Notes: generated by a model from the sequence alone, not told the origin. Numbered from the stretch's first letter, positions 34,699 through 43,307 are shown. The stretch is 64,000 nucleotides of DNA from Actinoplanes italicus (GCF_003001815.1 NZ_PVMZ01000033.1:25296-89295), one strand, 5' to 3'. Numbers and translations are program-made.

Positions 34699-35888
34699 AA
34701 CGCCCCGAAGTGTTCCGGTCCATCCGGTTCCGGCTCACCGTCATCTACTCCACCCTGCTGTTCGCCCTGGCAGCGCTCACCCTCGCCGTCATCTACCTCG
34801 CGGTCGCCCAGTCGACCGCACCGCAGCAGATCACCGAACGCACCGCGAAGGTCTACAACGACAACCGGCAGTACGTCGGCACCATGACCGTCGCCGACGT
34901 CAGCCAGATCGAGGCCGCGGTCAACTACAACACCCTGCAGACCCTGCGCACCTACTCGATGATCGCCCTCGGCGGGCTGTTCCTCGCCAGCCTCGGCATC
35001 GGCTGGGTGCTGTCCGGGCGCGTCCTACGCCCGGTCGGCGCGATCACCCGCACCGCCCGCGACATCCAAGCCACCGACCTGACCCGCCGTATCCACCTGA
35101 ACGGCCCGCACGACGAACTACGCGACCTCGCCGACACCCTCGACTCCATGCTCGACCGCCTCGATCAGGCGTTCCGCGCCCAACGCCAACTCATCGACGA
35201 CGCCTCCCACGAACTACGCAGCCCACTCGCGATCATCCGCACCCACCTCGACGCCACCTTGACCACCCCGGACGCCACCGCCGAGGAACGCCACCGCGCC
35301 GTCGCCGTCGTCGACCGGGCCACCACTCGCATGTCCCGGCTCGTCGAAGACCTGCTCGCCACCGCCCGCCGTGACGCCGGCGCACTCAACGAGACCGAAC
35401 TCGACCTCACCACGGTCGCCCACGAAGCCGGCGAAGAATCACCCCTGCCGGACCGGCCACTGCACCTGCGCTACCAGACCACCCGCGGGCTGCGAATGAT
35501 CGGTGACAACGACGCGCTGCGCCGCGCGGCCGGCAACCTGCTCTCCAACGCCGTACGCCTGGCACCCACCGACTCCACCATCACCATCGCCACCGGCCGC
35601 AGCGGATCCTGGCTGTGGCTCGCCGTCGCCGACCAAGGCCCCGGAATCGGCCCCGACGACCTCACCCGGGTCTTCGACCGATTCTGGCGTGGCCCCAACG
35701 GCAACGGCACATCCCAGCAACGGCGCACCGGCCTTGGCCTGGCCATCGTCCGGCAGATCGTCGAATCCCACGGCGGCCACATCGCCGCATTCTCCGAGAT
35801 CGGACTGGGCAGCACCTTCGTGCTCTGGCTGCCCGCAGCCGACCCCACCGCAGCGACTCCGCCACCCACCGGCAACCCCCTGCGGTAA
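34695..35888 (+). CDS. Sensor histidine kinase
   Basis: 397 residues. TM1 (about residues 14-34), an extracytoplasmic loop of about 60 residues, TM2 (SMIALGGLFLASLGIGWVL), HAMP, HisKA with His172 (DDASHELRSPLAI), and HATPase_c with N box (NLLSNAVRL), G1 DQGPGIG, F box and G2 GTGLGLAIV. GTG 34695 overlaps the regulator stop and has AGGAGA just upstream; the frame from 34566 is rejected. Signal unknown; the short loop and protease/VWA neighbours suggest envelope sensing. Confidence 0.93.
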   Translation: MKRPEVFRSIRFRLTVIYSTLLFALAALTLAVIYLAVAQSTAPQQITERTAKVYNDNRQYVGTMTVADVSQIEAAVNYNTLQTLRTYSMIALGGLFLASLGIGWVLSGRVLRPVGAITRTARDIQATDLTRRIHLNGPHDELRDLADTLDSMLDRLDQAFRAQRQLIDDASHELRSPLAIIRTHLDATLTTPDATAEERHRAVAVVDRATTRMSRLVEDLLATARRDAGALNETELDLTTVAHEAGEESPLPDRPLHLRYQTTRGLRMIGDNDALRRAAGNLLSNAVRLAPTDSTITIATGRSGSWLWLAVADQGPGIGPDDLTRVFDRFWRGPNGNGTSQQRRTGLGLAIVRQIVESHGGHIAAFSEIGLGSTFVLWLPAADPTAATPPPTGNPLR

Positions 35889-35943
35889 ACACAGCACACC
35901 GCCGGAGCACGCGAAGTCACGGGTCTACCGATCCGGTGGCGCA

Positions 35944-35981
35944 CTGACATTTCCGGCGTGGGAACTTCCACGCCGTGTCAG
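35944..35981. terminator. Hairpin after histidine-kinase operon
   Basis: Outer CTGACA/TGTCAG and inner GGCGTGG-N6-CCACGCC arms form a nested hairpin 56 bp after the kinase stop. The 900-bp region 35889-36788 holds this, an ADH relic, site G, a possible binding-protein relic and site H, but no intact gene. Confidence 0.6.
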
Positions 35982-36350
35982 CGGTGAGATCCGCGAAGAT
36001 CGCGGGTCAGAACTCGATGAAGGGCTTCGATGTCTTCGCGGCCGCCCATGACCCGGGTGGACCGCGAAGACATCGTCGAGGCGGCAGCGGCGTCGACAAC
36101 GCCCGGCAGCAGCTCGGCGATGCAGGCCCGCACGGGTGCCAGGCCGCCGTCGAAGGTGAGGTTACGGCCGAACAGGCCGGCGAAGCTGACGGACGCCTGC
36201 TCGTACCGGGGTGCGCCGCCGCGACTGGTGACACCGCGCCCACGGATGATGCCGACGGCCTGATCGAGGCATGCCGGTGCCCCGACCACTTCCAGCGCCC
36301 TGGAGGCCCGCCGCCGGTGAGTTCGCGCACGAGGGCGACACCACCTCCGC
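35978..36350 (-). pseudogene. Decayed Zn-alcohol dehydrogenase, C-terminal part
   Basis: Minus-strand sequence keeps ADH blocks in two frames. VALVRELTGGG lies in one frame. Then, after a frameshift near 36300, ALEVVGAPACLDQAVGIIR, GGAPRYEQASVSFAGLFGRN and GGLAPVRACIAELLPGVVD follow, then a deletion, and MGGREDIEALHRVL, matching the MDERRAIKALL end of intact ADHs. The N-terminal two thirds are missing. It is a different subfamily from the two intact ADHs (VPRYEQ/LFGRN type). Site G is preserved just upstream. Confidence 0.7.
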
Positions 36351-36380
36351 GGCCCGGTCCAGCCCGGCGCGACAGACAGG

Positions 36381-36399
36381 GATGCCCTGCCAGTACACC
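36381..36399. promoter_or_regulatory. Dyad operator-like site G
   Basis: GATGCCCTGCCAGTACACC, the reverse form of the consensus with two mismatches, immediately upstream of the ADH relic (minus strand). A weaker related word, CCCTGTCAG with an ACC-like right end next to GAAGAAGACG, occurs at 36681-36707 upstream of the DUF6152 gene (site H). Confidence 0.55.
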
Positions 36400-36580
36400 C
36401 ACCATCAGAAACTCCCCGCCCGCCGGTTGACGCGGTTTGCTGATAACCAGCGGGCGGCACGGCCACCAGCCGCAAGCGCAGGCCCAGCAGCTGCCCGCCA
36501 CACCCCCCGCAAAAAGAGAAGGAACTCAGGAGGCCAAGTCACCGGGCAATTCCTCTTCCAAAGAAAACCGGAGGACCGCG

Positions 36581-36661
36581 TTCACCGCCGTGTACGACGA
36601 GGCAGCGCAGGACGCCTTGGTCTCCGCCTTCACCGAACGCACGGGGATACCGCTCAGCTGA
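36581..36661 (+). pseudogene. Possible relic of an ABC solute-binding protein
   Basis: FTAVYDEAAQDALVSAFTER followed by TGIPLS and a stop resembles the first strand-helix of iron-type ABC binding proteins (VYSGR-EELV-PLI-QFEKATGIKV). It is only 26 codons and could be chance. Confidence 0.2.
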
Positions 36662-36788
36662 GCGCGATCCAACCCCTGCAGAAGAAGACGTCCCTGTCAG
36701 GACCCCTGCCGCCGGGACTCCCGTTCCCCAGCGAGATGGGGTCCGCGGCTGCGGATTCCCCGAACCTTCCCGAGAGGACCGACTTCAC

Positions 36789-37484
36789 ATGCGCTCCACC
36801 ACACGCACCCGCGTCGGCAGGCTTGCGGCGGCGTCCCTCGCCGTCGCTGTGACGCTCATCGTGGCTCCCGCGACTCCCGCGCAGGCCCACCACGGATTCG
36901 ACGACTTCGACACCGACCGCCTGTACTACATCTCGGGCACCGTCTCGGAGGTCCGTTGGGGCGACCCGCATTCCTTCTTCAATCTCACTCTGCAAAGCGA
37001 CCGCCCCGCGGACACGCCCGAACTGGCCCTGCCCGAGCAGCTCCAAGCCCCCGAAGACAGCGGCCCGATCAACGATGCCCCGTCGTACAGCGGCTCCCAT
37101 GACGAGCTGGAGGTCGTCATCGCACCGCCGGCCTACACGGGACGGTGGGGTCTCGACCGCCCGCTCGCCGACGGCGAACGGGTCGAAGCGGTCGGCTACA
37201 TCGGCAGGAGTCACGACGACGAGTTCCGTCCCGTCGTCTTCTGGTACGGCAACGGACAGCCGGTCAACCAGGTGCTCGGCAGCGAACTGCCGGCGCGGCC
37301 GCTGCCGGTCCCGTACCCCGACAGCGACGCGTCGACAGCCGACCGGAACCAGGATGCGACAGCGGCTGGGGAGAACTCCGACGGTACGTCGCCGATCCTG
37401 GTGTGGGGCACAGCCGGCATCGTCTTGCTGCTCGGCGTGGTGGGCGGAACGCTGTACCTGCGCTCACGCTCGCGCCGAGCGTGA
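36789..37484 (+). CDS. DUF6152-like secreted protein, C-terminally anchored
   Basis: 231 residues. Signal peptide (to PAQAHH), mature start HHGFDDFDTDRLYYISGTVSEVRWGDPHSFFNLTL, the hallmark of DUF6152 (small secreted beta proteins with an N-terminal His pair). An acidic/Ser-rich spacer and a C-terminal TM (LVWGTAGIVLLLGVVGGTLYL) plus RSRSRRA follow. The N-terminal His pair might bind a metal (inference). It is followed at once by a multi-TM protein gene, a pairing seen elsewhere for this family. Confidence 0.75.
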   Translation: MRSTTRTRVGRLAAASLAVAVTLIVAPATPAQAHHGFDDFDTDRLYYISGTVSEVRWGDPHSFFNLTLQSDRPADTPELALPEQLQAPEDSGPINDAPSYSGSHDELEVVIAPPAYTGRWGLDRPLADGERVEAVGYIGRSHDDEFRPVVFWYGNGQPVNQVLGSELPARPLPVPYPDSDASTADRNQDATAAGENSDGTSPILVWGTAGIVLLLGVVGGTLYLRSRSRRA

Positions 37485-37495
37485 GAGCGCTAGTC

Positions 37496-37978
37496 ATGGA
37501 CGACGTCTTCTCCTGGCTCCAGGATGGCCCGCTCGCCGAAGCCATCCGTGGCACGGCGTACCTGTATCCGGTGCTCGGGAGCCTCCACATCCTGGGTATC
37601 GCCCTGCTCATCGGCCCGGCTGCGGCCTTCGACCTTCGGCTGCTGGGGCTCGGGCAGCAGAAGTTGCCGGTGACTACCGTGGCCGGCTATCTCCTCCCGC
37701 TGTCCCGCTTCGGATTTGGGATAGCGGCCGTCACCGGCGTACTCATGTTCGTGCCAGGCGCGAGCGTCATGGCGGAACGTGGCAGCGCTCCGTTCAAGCT
37801 CGGCCTCCTGCTGATCGCCGGTCTGAACGTCCTGATCTTCCACCGGCGCACCTTCCGCAGTGTGTCCGACTGGGACTTGGGCAAGCCATCGCCTGCGGCC
37901 GCCCGAACCGCTGCGGTCGTCTCCCTGACGTCGTGGGCGGGTGTCACGGTCGCTGGCAGCCTTCTGGCCTACACATAA
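37496..37978 (+). CDS. DUF6644-like integral membrane protein
   Basis: 160 residues with four hydrophobic helices (about 25-45, 60-80, 100-115 and 136-158 of the protein). MDDVFSWLQDGPLAEAIRGTAYLYPVLGSLHILGIALLIG resembles DUF6644, often adjacent to DUF6152. No enzymatic motif; a conserved His (LHILG) might bind haem or metal. ATG 37496 is chosen; GTG 37481, overlapping the upstream stop as GTGA, is an equally plausible coupled start. Confidence 0.7.
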   Translation: MDDVFSWLQDGPLAEAIRGTAYLYPVLGSLHILGIALLIGPAAAFDLRLLGLGQQKLPVTTVAGYLLPLSRFGFGIAAVTGVLMFVPGASVMAERGSAPFKLGLLLIAGLNVLIFHRRTFRSVSDWDLGKPSPAAARTAAVVSLTSWAGVTVAGSLLAYT

Positions 37979-38237
37979 CCGCGGCGCCCCGTGGCCCGGC
38001 ACGAACCTGAAGTAAGGAGTCCTGGGCTTCGAAGGCGCCATCCACCCGACCACACCGAAGGCAAGTCCAGCCAATGATGCTGCGCGCGCGAGCAGGACGC
38101 CGCTCTATAGGCCACACCAAGTCTCCTGGCACACACACGACGGAATTCTCGACAGGACGAGCACCCCGCAACGCGAACAAGATCAATAGCCCGATACGGT
38201 GCTCACCAACATCCTGGCCGAAAGGTACAACTCCATC

Positions 38238-39815
38238 GTGGCCACAGCGCACGACACCAGTGGCCTCGCCCGATGGCTCCAAGACCAGCCCAGCCCTCGC
38301 CGTCGCGGCCTCAAGACGCCCCCGCCTGCACAAAGTCGTCTACGGTTCGCCTTCTACGGCCGCGTTTCCACCGCGAACCACCAAGATCCCGTCGCCTCAC
38401 ACCAGTGGCAGCGCGAGGCCGCCACCCAGGCAGTCGGCACCGCCGGCGCCATCGTGTGCGACTACTTCGACATCGGCTGTTCCCGTAGCCTCCCCTGGCA
38501 CGACCGCCCTCAGGCCAGCCGCCTACTCGATGCCATCCGCAACCCGAAGCGCGAGTTCGACGCGATCATCGTCGGAGAATCCGACCGCGCCTTCAGCGGC
38601 AACCAACTTCAGCAACTCCTCCCCACCCTGACCCATAGCAACATCACACTCTGGCTCCCGGAACTCGGAGGCCCCCTCTACCCCGGCAACCCCACCCACA
38701 GAGCGCTCATCGCCCTCCTCGGCAACGACGCCCGCCGCGAGGTCCTGCGCGCCCGGCACCGAACCCTCACAGCGATGCGCGCTCTCGCCCGCGACGGAGG
38801 CCGGTTCCTCGGTGGCCGTCCGCCCTACGGCTACCACCTGGCCGACGCCGGACCGCACCCCAACCCGGCACACGCCCGCTGGGGACGACGACTCCAGCGC
38901 CTCGAACCCGACCCGGCCACCGCCCCGCACGTCCGCTGGATCTTCACCCAGCGCCTCGCCGGCAACAGCCCCGCCACGATCGCGGCCATGCTCACCCACC
39001 GCGGCGTCGCCTGCCCCTCCGCAGCCGACCCCGGCCGCAACCCGCATCGCAACGGCAAGAGCTGGGCGACACGGGCGGTGGACGGCATCCTGGCAAATCC
39101 GCGCTACACCGGACGGCAGGTGTGGGACCGGCAGAAGATCCTCCACCATGAGACCCGGCCCGGCGGCGGTGACACCGGCGGAACGACCACCCGGCGGGCC
39201 AGCACCAAGGATCAGTGGGTGATCTCCGGTGTACTGGCACATCCGGCCCTGATCGACGAGGCGACTTTCGTCGCAGCACAACGGATCTCCTCCCTCGCTG
39301 TGCCAGCCGACGGGCAGGAACGTCACTACCTGATAACCGGTCTCATCATCTGCGATGTCTGCGAGCGCCGAGCGGAACCGCTGTGGGTACACGGCAAAGC
39401 CGCGTACCGCTGCCGGCACGGCTACCGAACCGCTCGTCCCGCCAACTCGCCACTGCCGTTCTACGCGCGCGAAGATGCACTGTTGGCCGCGGCCGCCAGC
39501 GAATTGGAGAGGGTGACCGGTGACACCCAGACGCTATGGGACCGTGTGGCCTTGTCCGGCTTCCTGCGGGCACGGCAGGTGACATTGCGCTGTTCACGCG
39601 ACATTGTCGCGCTGGTCGGGCCTTTGCCTGAAAACGTACAGCTCGTCATTCCGGACGTCATCGGAGTCAGCAGCGCAGATCTGGCAGGCGTGACAGGGGA
39701 TGCGGGAGGCAATCCGATAGGATTTGGTCGTTTCCCGCTACCGAAAATAGGCCGCCCGACAAAAAGAAGACCTCGCCGTATAACGGCGAGGTCGGTCACT
39801 AAAAGAAATCCATAA
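38238..39815 (+). CDS. Large serine recombinase 1
   Basis: About 525 residues. Resolvase domain with catalytic Ser in FAFYGRVST, SLPWHDRPQ, and ESDRAFSG in place of the usual SRLSR; then a recombinase domain (GRFLGGRPPYGYHLAD, NPRYTGRQVWDRQ) and a zinc-ribbon (CDVCERR...CRHGY). It cuts and exchanges DNA at att sites for integration or inversion. A GTG at 38199 is in frame. The GTG at 38238 is preferred because the next residues (SGLARWLQDQPSPRRRG) align with the start of recombinase 2 (FDAWLQADPSKPRARG). The gene borders a variable island. Two hairpins and an AT-rich site follow it. Confidence 0.9.
   Translation: MATAHDTSGLARWLQDQPSPRRRGLKTPPPAQSRLRFAFYGRVSTANHQDPVASHQWQREAATQAVGTAGAIVCDYFDIGCSRSLPWHDRPQASRLLDAIRNPKREFDAIIVGESDRAFSGNQLQQLLPTLTHSNITLWLPELGGPLYPGNPTHRALIALLGNDARREVLRARHRTLTAMRALARDGGRFLGGRPPYGYHLADAGPHPNPAHARWGRRLQRLEPDPATAPHVRWIFTQRLAGNSPATIAAMLTHRGVACPSAADPGRNPHRNGKSWATRAVDGILANPRYTGRQVWDRQKILHHETRPGGGDTGGTTTRRASTKDQWVISGVLAHPALIDEATFVAAQRISSLAVPADGQERHYLITGLIICDVCERRAEPLWVHGKAAYRCRHGYRTARPANSPLPFYAREDALLAAAASELERVTGDTQTLWDRVALSGFLRARQVTLRCSRDIVALVGPLPENVQLVIPDVIGVSSADLAGVTGDAGGNPIGFGRFPLPKIGRPTKRRPRRITARSVTKRNP
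39770..39792 (+). terminator. Hairpin within recombinase 3' end
   Basis: Perfect 10-bp stem ACCTCGCCGT/ACGGCGAGGT with 3-nt loop, inside the last codons. A second small stem AACCCC/GGGGTT (39814-39828) overlaps the stop codon. Confidence 0.55.
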
Positions 39816-39864
39816 CCCCGTAGGGGTTTACGTGTCCGAGGATCGACACGCACCTATACCCACA

Positions 39865-39879
39865 ATAGCATACTGCTAT
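39865..39879. other. AT-rich palindrome, candidate recombination core
   Basis: ATAGCA-TAC-TGCTAT in a short AT-rich patch (39855-39895) just after the serine recombinase, with a partial second copy TAGCACTATT. This is unlike the surrounding GC-rich DNA. Candidate att or res site. Confidence 0.3.
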
Positions 39880-39903
39880 CTAGCACTATTCCACTCGCAT
39901 AGT

Positions 39904-40287
39904 TCACGAGGAACCCGTCCGGGAGAAATTCACCCGGACGGGTTCCTTCATGTTGCGGTCACAGAGGGGCAGCTTGGATAGGCGTATTCGTGCCGCTTCG
40001 TCGCGGGGGATCAGCTCGAACACATCGGCGTACGGCACGGTGTCGGCCAGGCTGGGGCTGATGCACCACTCGATGGCGCTGCCGACTTTGGTCCGGTCGT
40101 CTCCGGCGAGACCGGCGACGACCGGGCGTAGCGCCTGAACCTGGGAGCGCCAGTCGCTGGTGATGGCGTCGTTGTTGGGAAAGAGGTCGCGTAACAGGTG
40201 CGATGCGGGTGAGTCCGGGGCGGCCAGCTCCGTAGTGAGAGTTATGTCCCTCCTGTCAATGTGGTAGGCATCCGGTAAGAGCGTGCG
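39904..40287 (-). pseudogene. 5'-truncated gene fragment, unknown family
   Basis: An open frame of 127 codons with coding-like sequence (LLRDLFPNNDAITSDWRSQ, VGSAIEWCISPSLADTVPYA, FELIPRDEAARIRLSKLPLC) but no plausible start; an in-frame stop lies just upstream. It ends inside the terminator hairpin. Probably the tail of a deleted gene. In 40290-40687 a minus frame (40313-40651) contains gene-like pieces but is not convincing. Confidence 0.45.
39909..39947. terminator. Perfect 15-bp stem terminator
   Basis: AGGAACCCGTCCGGG / 9-nt loop / CCCGGACGGGTTCCT. It sits at the 3' end of the minus-strand fragment and downstream of the recombinase. Confidence 0.75.
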
Positions 40288-40687
40288 TCAGGGCCTGCCG
40301 AGTGTCGACTGGCTAGGCTGCGCCCGGGTGCCGAGAGTGGATTAACCAGCGGCGTGCTTCCGAGCAATCGAGGCTGGCGAACACGGCGTCGGTGTTGAGG
40401 ACGACGCCGGCCATGGCGGAACACTGATCACGTAGGCCCGCGGCTCGGGCCGGCGGATGCCCTGGAAGGGACCTACCAACGCCGTCGCGAAGCGCGGACC
40501 CGCTCCGCCCTCGGCGCGGGGCGAGGGGCGGACGGACCACTAGCGTCAGATGCTCCACGTTATGTGCGGCGAACGCCTTTTCGGGTGGGCCGTCGGAAAC
40601 GGCTGTGTCCGCTGACGATTGCTGGTTGGCGCGGAACCAACTTACTGTCATGCCGAGTTGAGTGCGTTTTAAGGGACGATAAGACTT

Positions 40688-41365
40688 CTACCAATGGTCG
40701 GTAGGTGCATCACTCTCGACGAGTGATGATAGCCGATCTCCTTCCTCCTCTTCGGCGGTCTTGCCGCGGAATCCAGGTATCCCGAGTTCGTCTTTCCAGT
40801 GCAGCTCTTGAGAAACTTTGAGTAGCGATGCCGCTACGCTCTTGCCAGTTATTCGCGCCCTGTCCCTTAACGGGGTCCAGTGATCGACCCCATGGGGCGG
40901 GTGGACGATGTCCATGACATCGTCACCCTGTAGTTGCATCTCTTGACCTCGGAAGTGATCTTCTTCGAACGCGAGCGAGGTGGAGCTACGGCAGAGTTCA
41001 TCGAGGCTCGACCATGCATTGGAGGTCGCGAACATGATGCCACGTGCACTTAGGGGACGCGATAGCTCGTCACCGCCGACCATCAGTGCAATTCCGATAG
41101 CTTTGCTCTGATAGAACTTGATCCGCGTGACGTCGTCTCCAAAGAAAAATCTCCTGGACCGAATCAGGCACTCGCGATCATCAGGACTTCTGGGAATTTC
41201 GTTGAACAGCCCATCAAGATAATGATCAAGCGGCTCTCGATACGCGAAATCGCCCAGTGCTCCCACCTGCGCTAAACGCACGGCGCAAAGCGCTCCATAC
41301 ATCCGCAGCTCCGCAGCGCTTTGGATTCTTTCTACCGGTGGCAACCTCATGGAAGTTCCCAGCAT
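40688..41365 (-). CDS. Hypothetical protein, 225 residues
   Basis: Not recognised. Soluble, acidic C-terminus (GKTAEEEEGD), no signal or TM. Contains RRFFFGDDVTRIKFYQSKAIGIALMVGGDELSRPLSARGI and a GDDVMDIVHPPHGVDHW block. Base composition is visibly lower in GC than the metabolic region, as expected of island DNA. Starts at 41365 or 41350 are possible; GGGAA lies just before the latter. It ends upstream of nothing on its strand. Confidence 0.65.
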   Translation of the reverse strand: MLGTSMRLPPVERIQSAAELRMYGALCAVRLAQVGALGDFAYREPLDHYLDGLFNEIPRSPDDRECLIRSRRFFFGDDVTRIKFYQSKAIGIALMVGGDELSRPLSARGIMFATSNAWSSLDELCRSSTSLAFEEDHFRGQEMQLQGDDVMDIVHPPHGVDHWTPLRDRARITGKSVAASLLKVSQELHWKDELGIPGFRGKTAEEEEGDRLSSLVESDAPTDHW

Positions 41366-41577
41366 AGCTGCCAGAACATGGCGTTGCTTCCGGTCAGCGA
41401 ACGCACTCTCCTAATAGGTTTCGTCAGCCTGTAGGTGCAGGATGGCTCCAGTAGCGGCTGGCGGGTCAGCACTCCACTCTTCGGACCCTTGTTGAGGTCT
41501 TGCGGCAGACCGTGCGCCCGCTGGTCGTGAGGAGATGAGATAGCTGATGAGATGACGTGCCCCGCGGTCGTGGTGAG

Positions 41578-42885
41578 CACTTGACTATTAGATCGCTGGC
41601 GTCTCCTCCACGCTGCTACCAGGCAGTTTCCGGAGTCGGAGGTGCGAGATGATCTGGATAGGTGACGACTGGGCCGAAGACCACCACGACATCGAGATCC
41701 TCGACGAGGGCGGCCACCGGCTGGCCCGGGCGAGGCTGCCTGAAGGGCTGGAGGGCATCACCCGGCTGCACACGTTGATCGCCGAGCACCTGCCGGATTC
41801 GTGGTCCGATCTGGACCCGGTGCAGGCGTCGGGGCAGGTCGGGATCGGGATCGAGACTGATCGCGGCACCTGGGTTCAGGCCCTGCTCGCGGCCGGTTAC
41901 CAAGTTTATGCGATCAATCCGATGTCGTCGGCCCGATACCGGGAACGGCATTCCACCTCGGGCGCGAAGTCCGACGCCGGTGACGCCCACGTGCTGGCCG
42001 AGATCGTGCGCCTGGACCACGACCATCACCGGCAGGTCGCCGGCGACAGCCCTGCGGCCGAAGCGGTGAAGCTGCTGGCCAGAGCCCATCAGAGTCTGGT
42101 CTGGGACCGCACCCGGCAGGTCCTGCGACTGCGGTCGGTGCTGCGAGAGTTCTTCCCCGCCGCCCTGCAGGCCTTCGACGACCTGGCCGCCAGCGATGCC
42201 CTCGAACTGCTGGACCGGGCGCCGGACCCGGACCAGGCCGCCCGGCTCACCCGGTTGACCGTCGTCGCCGTGCTGCGCCGGGCCGGGCGCCGTGACCTCG
42301 ACGGCCGGGCCATCACACTCCAGCAGATCTTCAAGCAACAGCAGCTGCGTCAGCCGCGGCCAGTCCAGACGGCCTACGCCGCGATCGTGTCCAGCCAGGT
42401 CCAGCTGATCAATATCTTGAACATCGAGATCGACGAGTTGGGTCGGGTGATGGCCGACCATTTTGGCCGGCACCGGGACGCTGAGCGCTATCTGAGCCTG
42501 CCCGGCCTCGGCATGGTGCTCGGCGCCCGGATCCTCGGCGAGTTCGGCGACGACCCGCACCGCTACACCGACGCCAAAGCCCGCCGCAACTACGCCGGGA
42601 CCTCACCGATCACCCGCGCGTCGGGCCGTCGCCGGGTCGTGCTGGCCCGCTACGCCCGCAACCGGCGCCTGGCCGACGCCGTGCACCAGTGGGCGTTCTG
42701 CGCCATGCGCGGCTCACCCGGCGCCCGCGCCTACTACCAGGCACTACGCGGACGAGGTATCGGTCACCAAGCCGCCCTGCGCCAGCTGGGCAACCGCCTG
42801 GTCGGCATTCTGCACGGCTGCCTCAAGACCAAGACCTCCTACGACGAAGCCACCGCCTGGGCCCATCTGCAGCCAACCACTTGAC
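41578..42885 (+). mobile_element. IS110-family insertion sequence
   Basis: Encodes one DEDD transposase. The 8-mer CACTTGAC occurs at 41578-41585 and again at 42878-42885, overlapping the transposase 3' end, exactly 1300 bp apart; these may be the core repeats at the two ends. The left boundary could instead lie further upstream (about 41370-41578), because IS110 elements usually keep a longer non-coding end that encodes a bridge RNA. Confidence 0.65.
41649..42884 (+). CDS. IS110-family transposase
   Basis: 411 residues. RuvC-like DEDD domain: Asp in WIGDDWAEDHHD, Glu in GIGIETDRG, Asp in KSDAGDAHVLAE. The C-terminal Transposase_20 domain has LPGLGMVLGARILGEFGDDPHRYTDAKARRNYAGTSPIT, including the catalytic-Ser region. 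These enzymes act as RNA-guided recombinases. The gene appears intact. Confidence 0.93.
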   Translation: MIWIGDDWAEDHHDIEILDEGGHRLARARLPEGLEGITRLHTLIAEHLPDSWSDLDPVQASGQVGIGIETDRGTWVQALLAAGYQVYAINPMSSARYRERHSTSGAKSDAGDAHVLAEIVRLDHDHHRQVAGDSPAAEAVKLLARAHQSLVWDRTRQVLRLRSVLREFFPAALQAFDDLAASDALELLDRAPDPDQAARLTRLTVVAVLRRAGRRDLDGRAITLQQIFKQQQLRQPRPVQTAYAAIVSSQVQLINILNIEIDELGRVMADHFGRHRDAERYLSLPGLGMVLGARILGEFGDDPHRYTDAKARRNYAGTSPITRASGRRRVVLARYARNRRLADAVHQWAFCAMRGSPGARAYYQALRGRGIGHQAALRQLGNRLVGILHGCLKTKTSYDEATAWAHLQPTT

Positions 42886-42935
42886 AACGAAAAACATGGG
42901 ATGTCTGCCGCGATGAAGCAACAGGAGCGTCAAGG

Positions 42936-43307
42936 TCATGTGCCGGTCGGGTACAGCTTGACGGGGCCGACGACCAGAGCAACCGCGGTACCGTGACGCA
43001 CGTCGATCGAAGGATCATCGACCTCAACCTCCGCAAGGCCTTCGGCGATGCGAATCGTCAGGAGATCTTGCTTCTGCATCTCGACGGTGCCACGTAGCCG
43101 CGGGCCTTCCCGAAGAGTCAACTGATCGTCGTCAACGGCGATCGAGTGCCCCCATTTCAGAGCCTCATCGATACCTAGCTCCACGTCAGCGACATCGCCA
43201 GCGGCCGGCCGAGGACCGACCCATTCCGCCGTCACCCTGGTACCCGCCAGCATCGCGTCCACCATCGTCGGCACGCCGGCATACACAGCAGCGACTCGAA
43301 CTTTCAT
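42936..43307 (-). CDS. Hypothetical protein, 123 residues
   Basis: Not recognised. MKVRVAAVYAGVPTMVDAML then GTRVTAEWVGPRPAAGDVADVELGIDEALKWGHSIAVDDD and ending GPVKLYPTGT. Beta-rich, small, soluble. No clear ribosome site; other ATGs at 43319 and 43331 are in frame. The larger frame to 43703 overlaps a plus-strand gene and is not supported. Confidence 0.55.
   Translation of the reverse strand: MKVRVAAVYAGVPTMVDAMLAGTRVTAEWVGPRPAAGDVADVELGIDEALKWGHSIAVDDDQLTLREGPRLRGTVEMQKQDLLTIRIAEGLAEVEVDDPSIDVRHGTAVALVVGPVKLYPTGT

Noticed and set aside
35975..36430. A 151-codon plus ORF after the kinase operon
   Set aside because: It is antisense to recognisable ADH relic sequence on the minus strand.
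40313..40651. A 112-codon minus ORF
   Set aside because: Some gene-like segments but an arginine/proline-rich middle and no ribosome site; probably decayed DNA.
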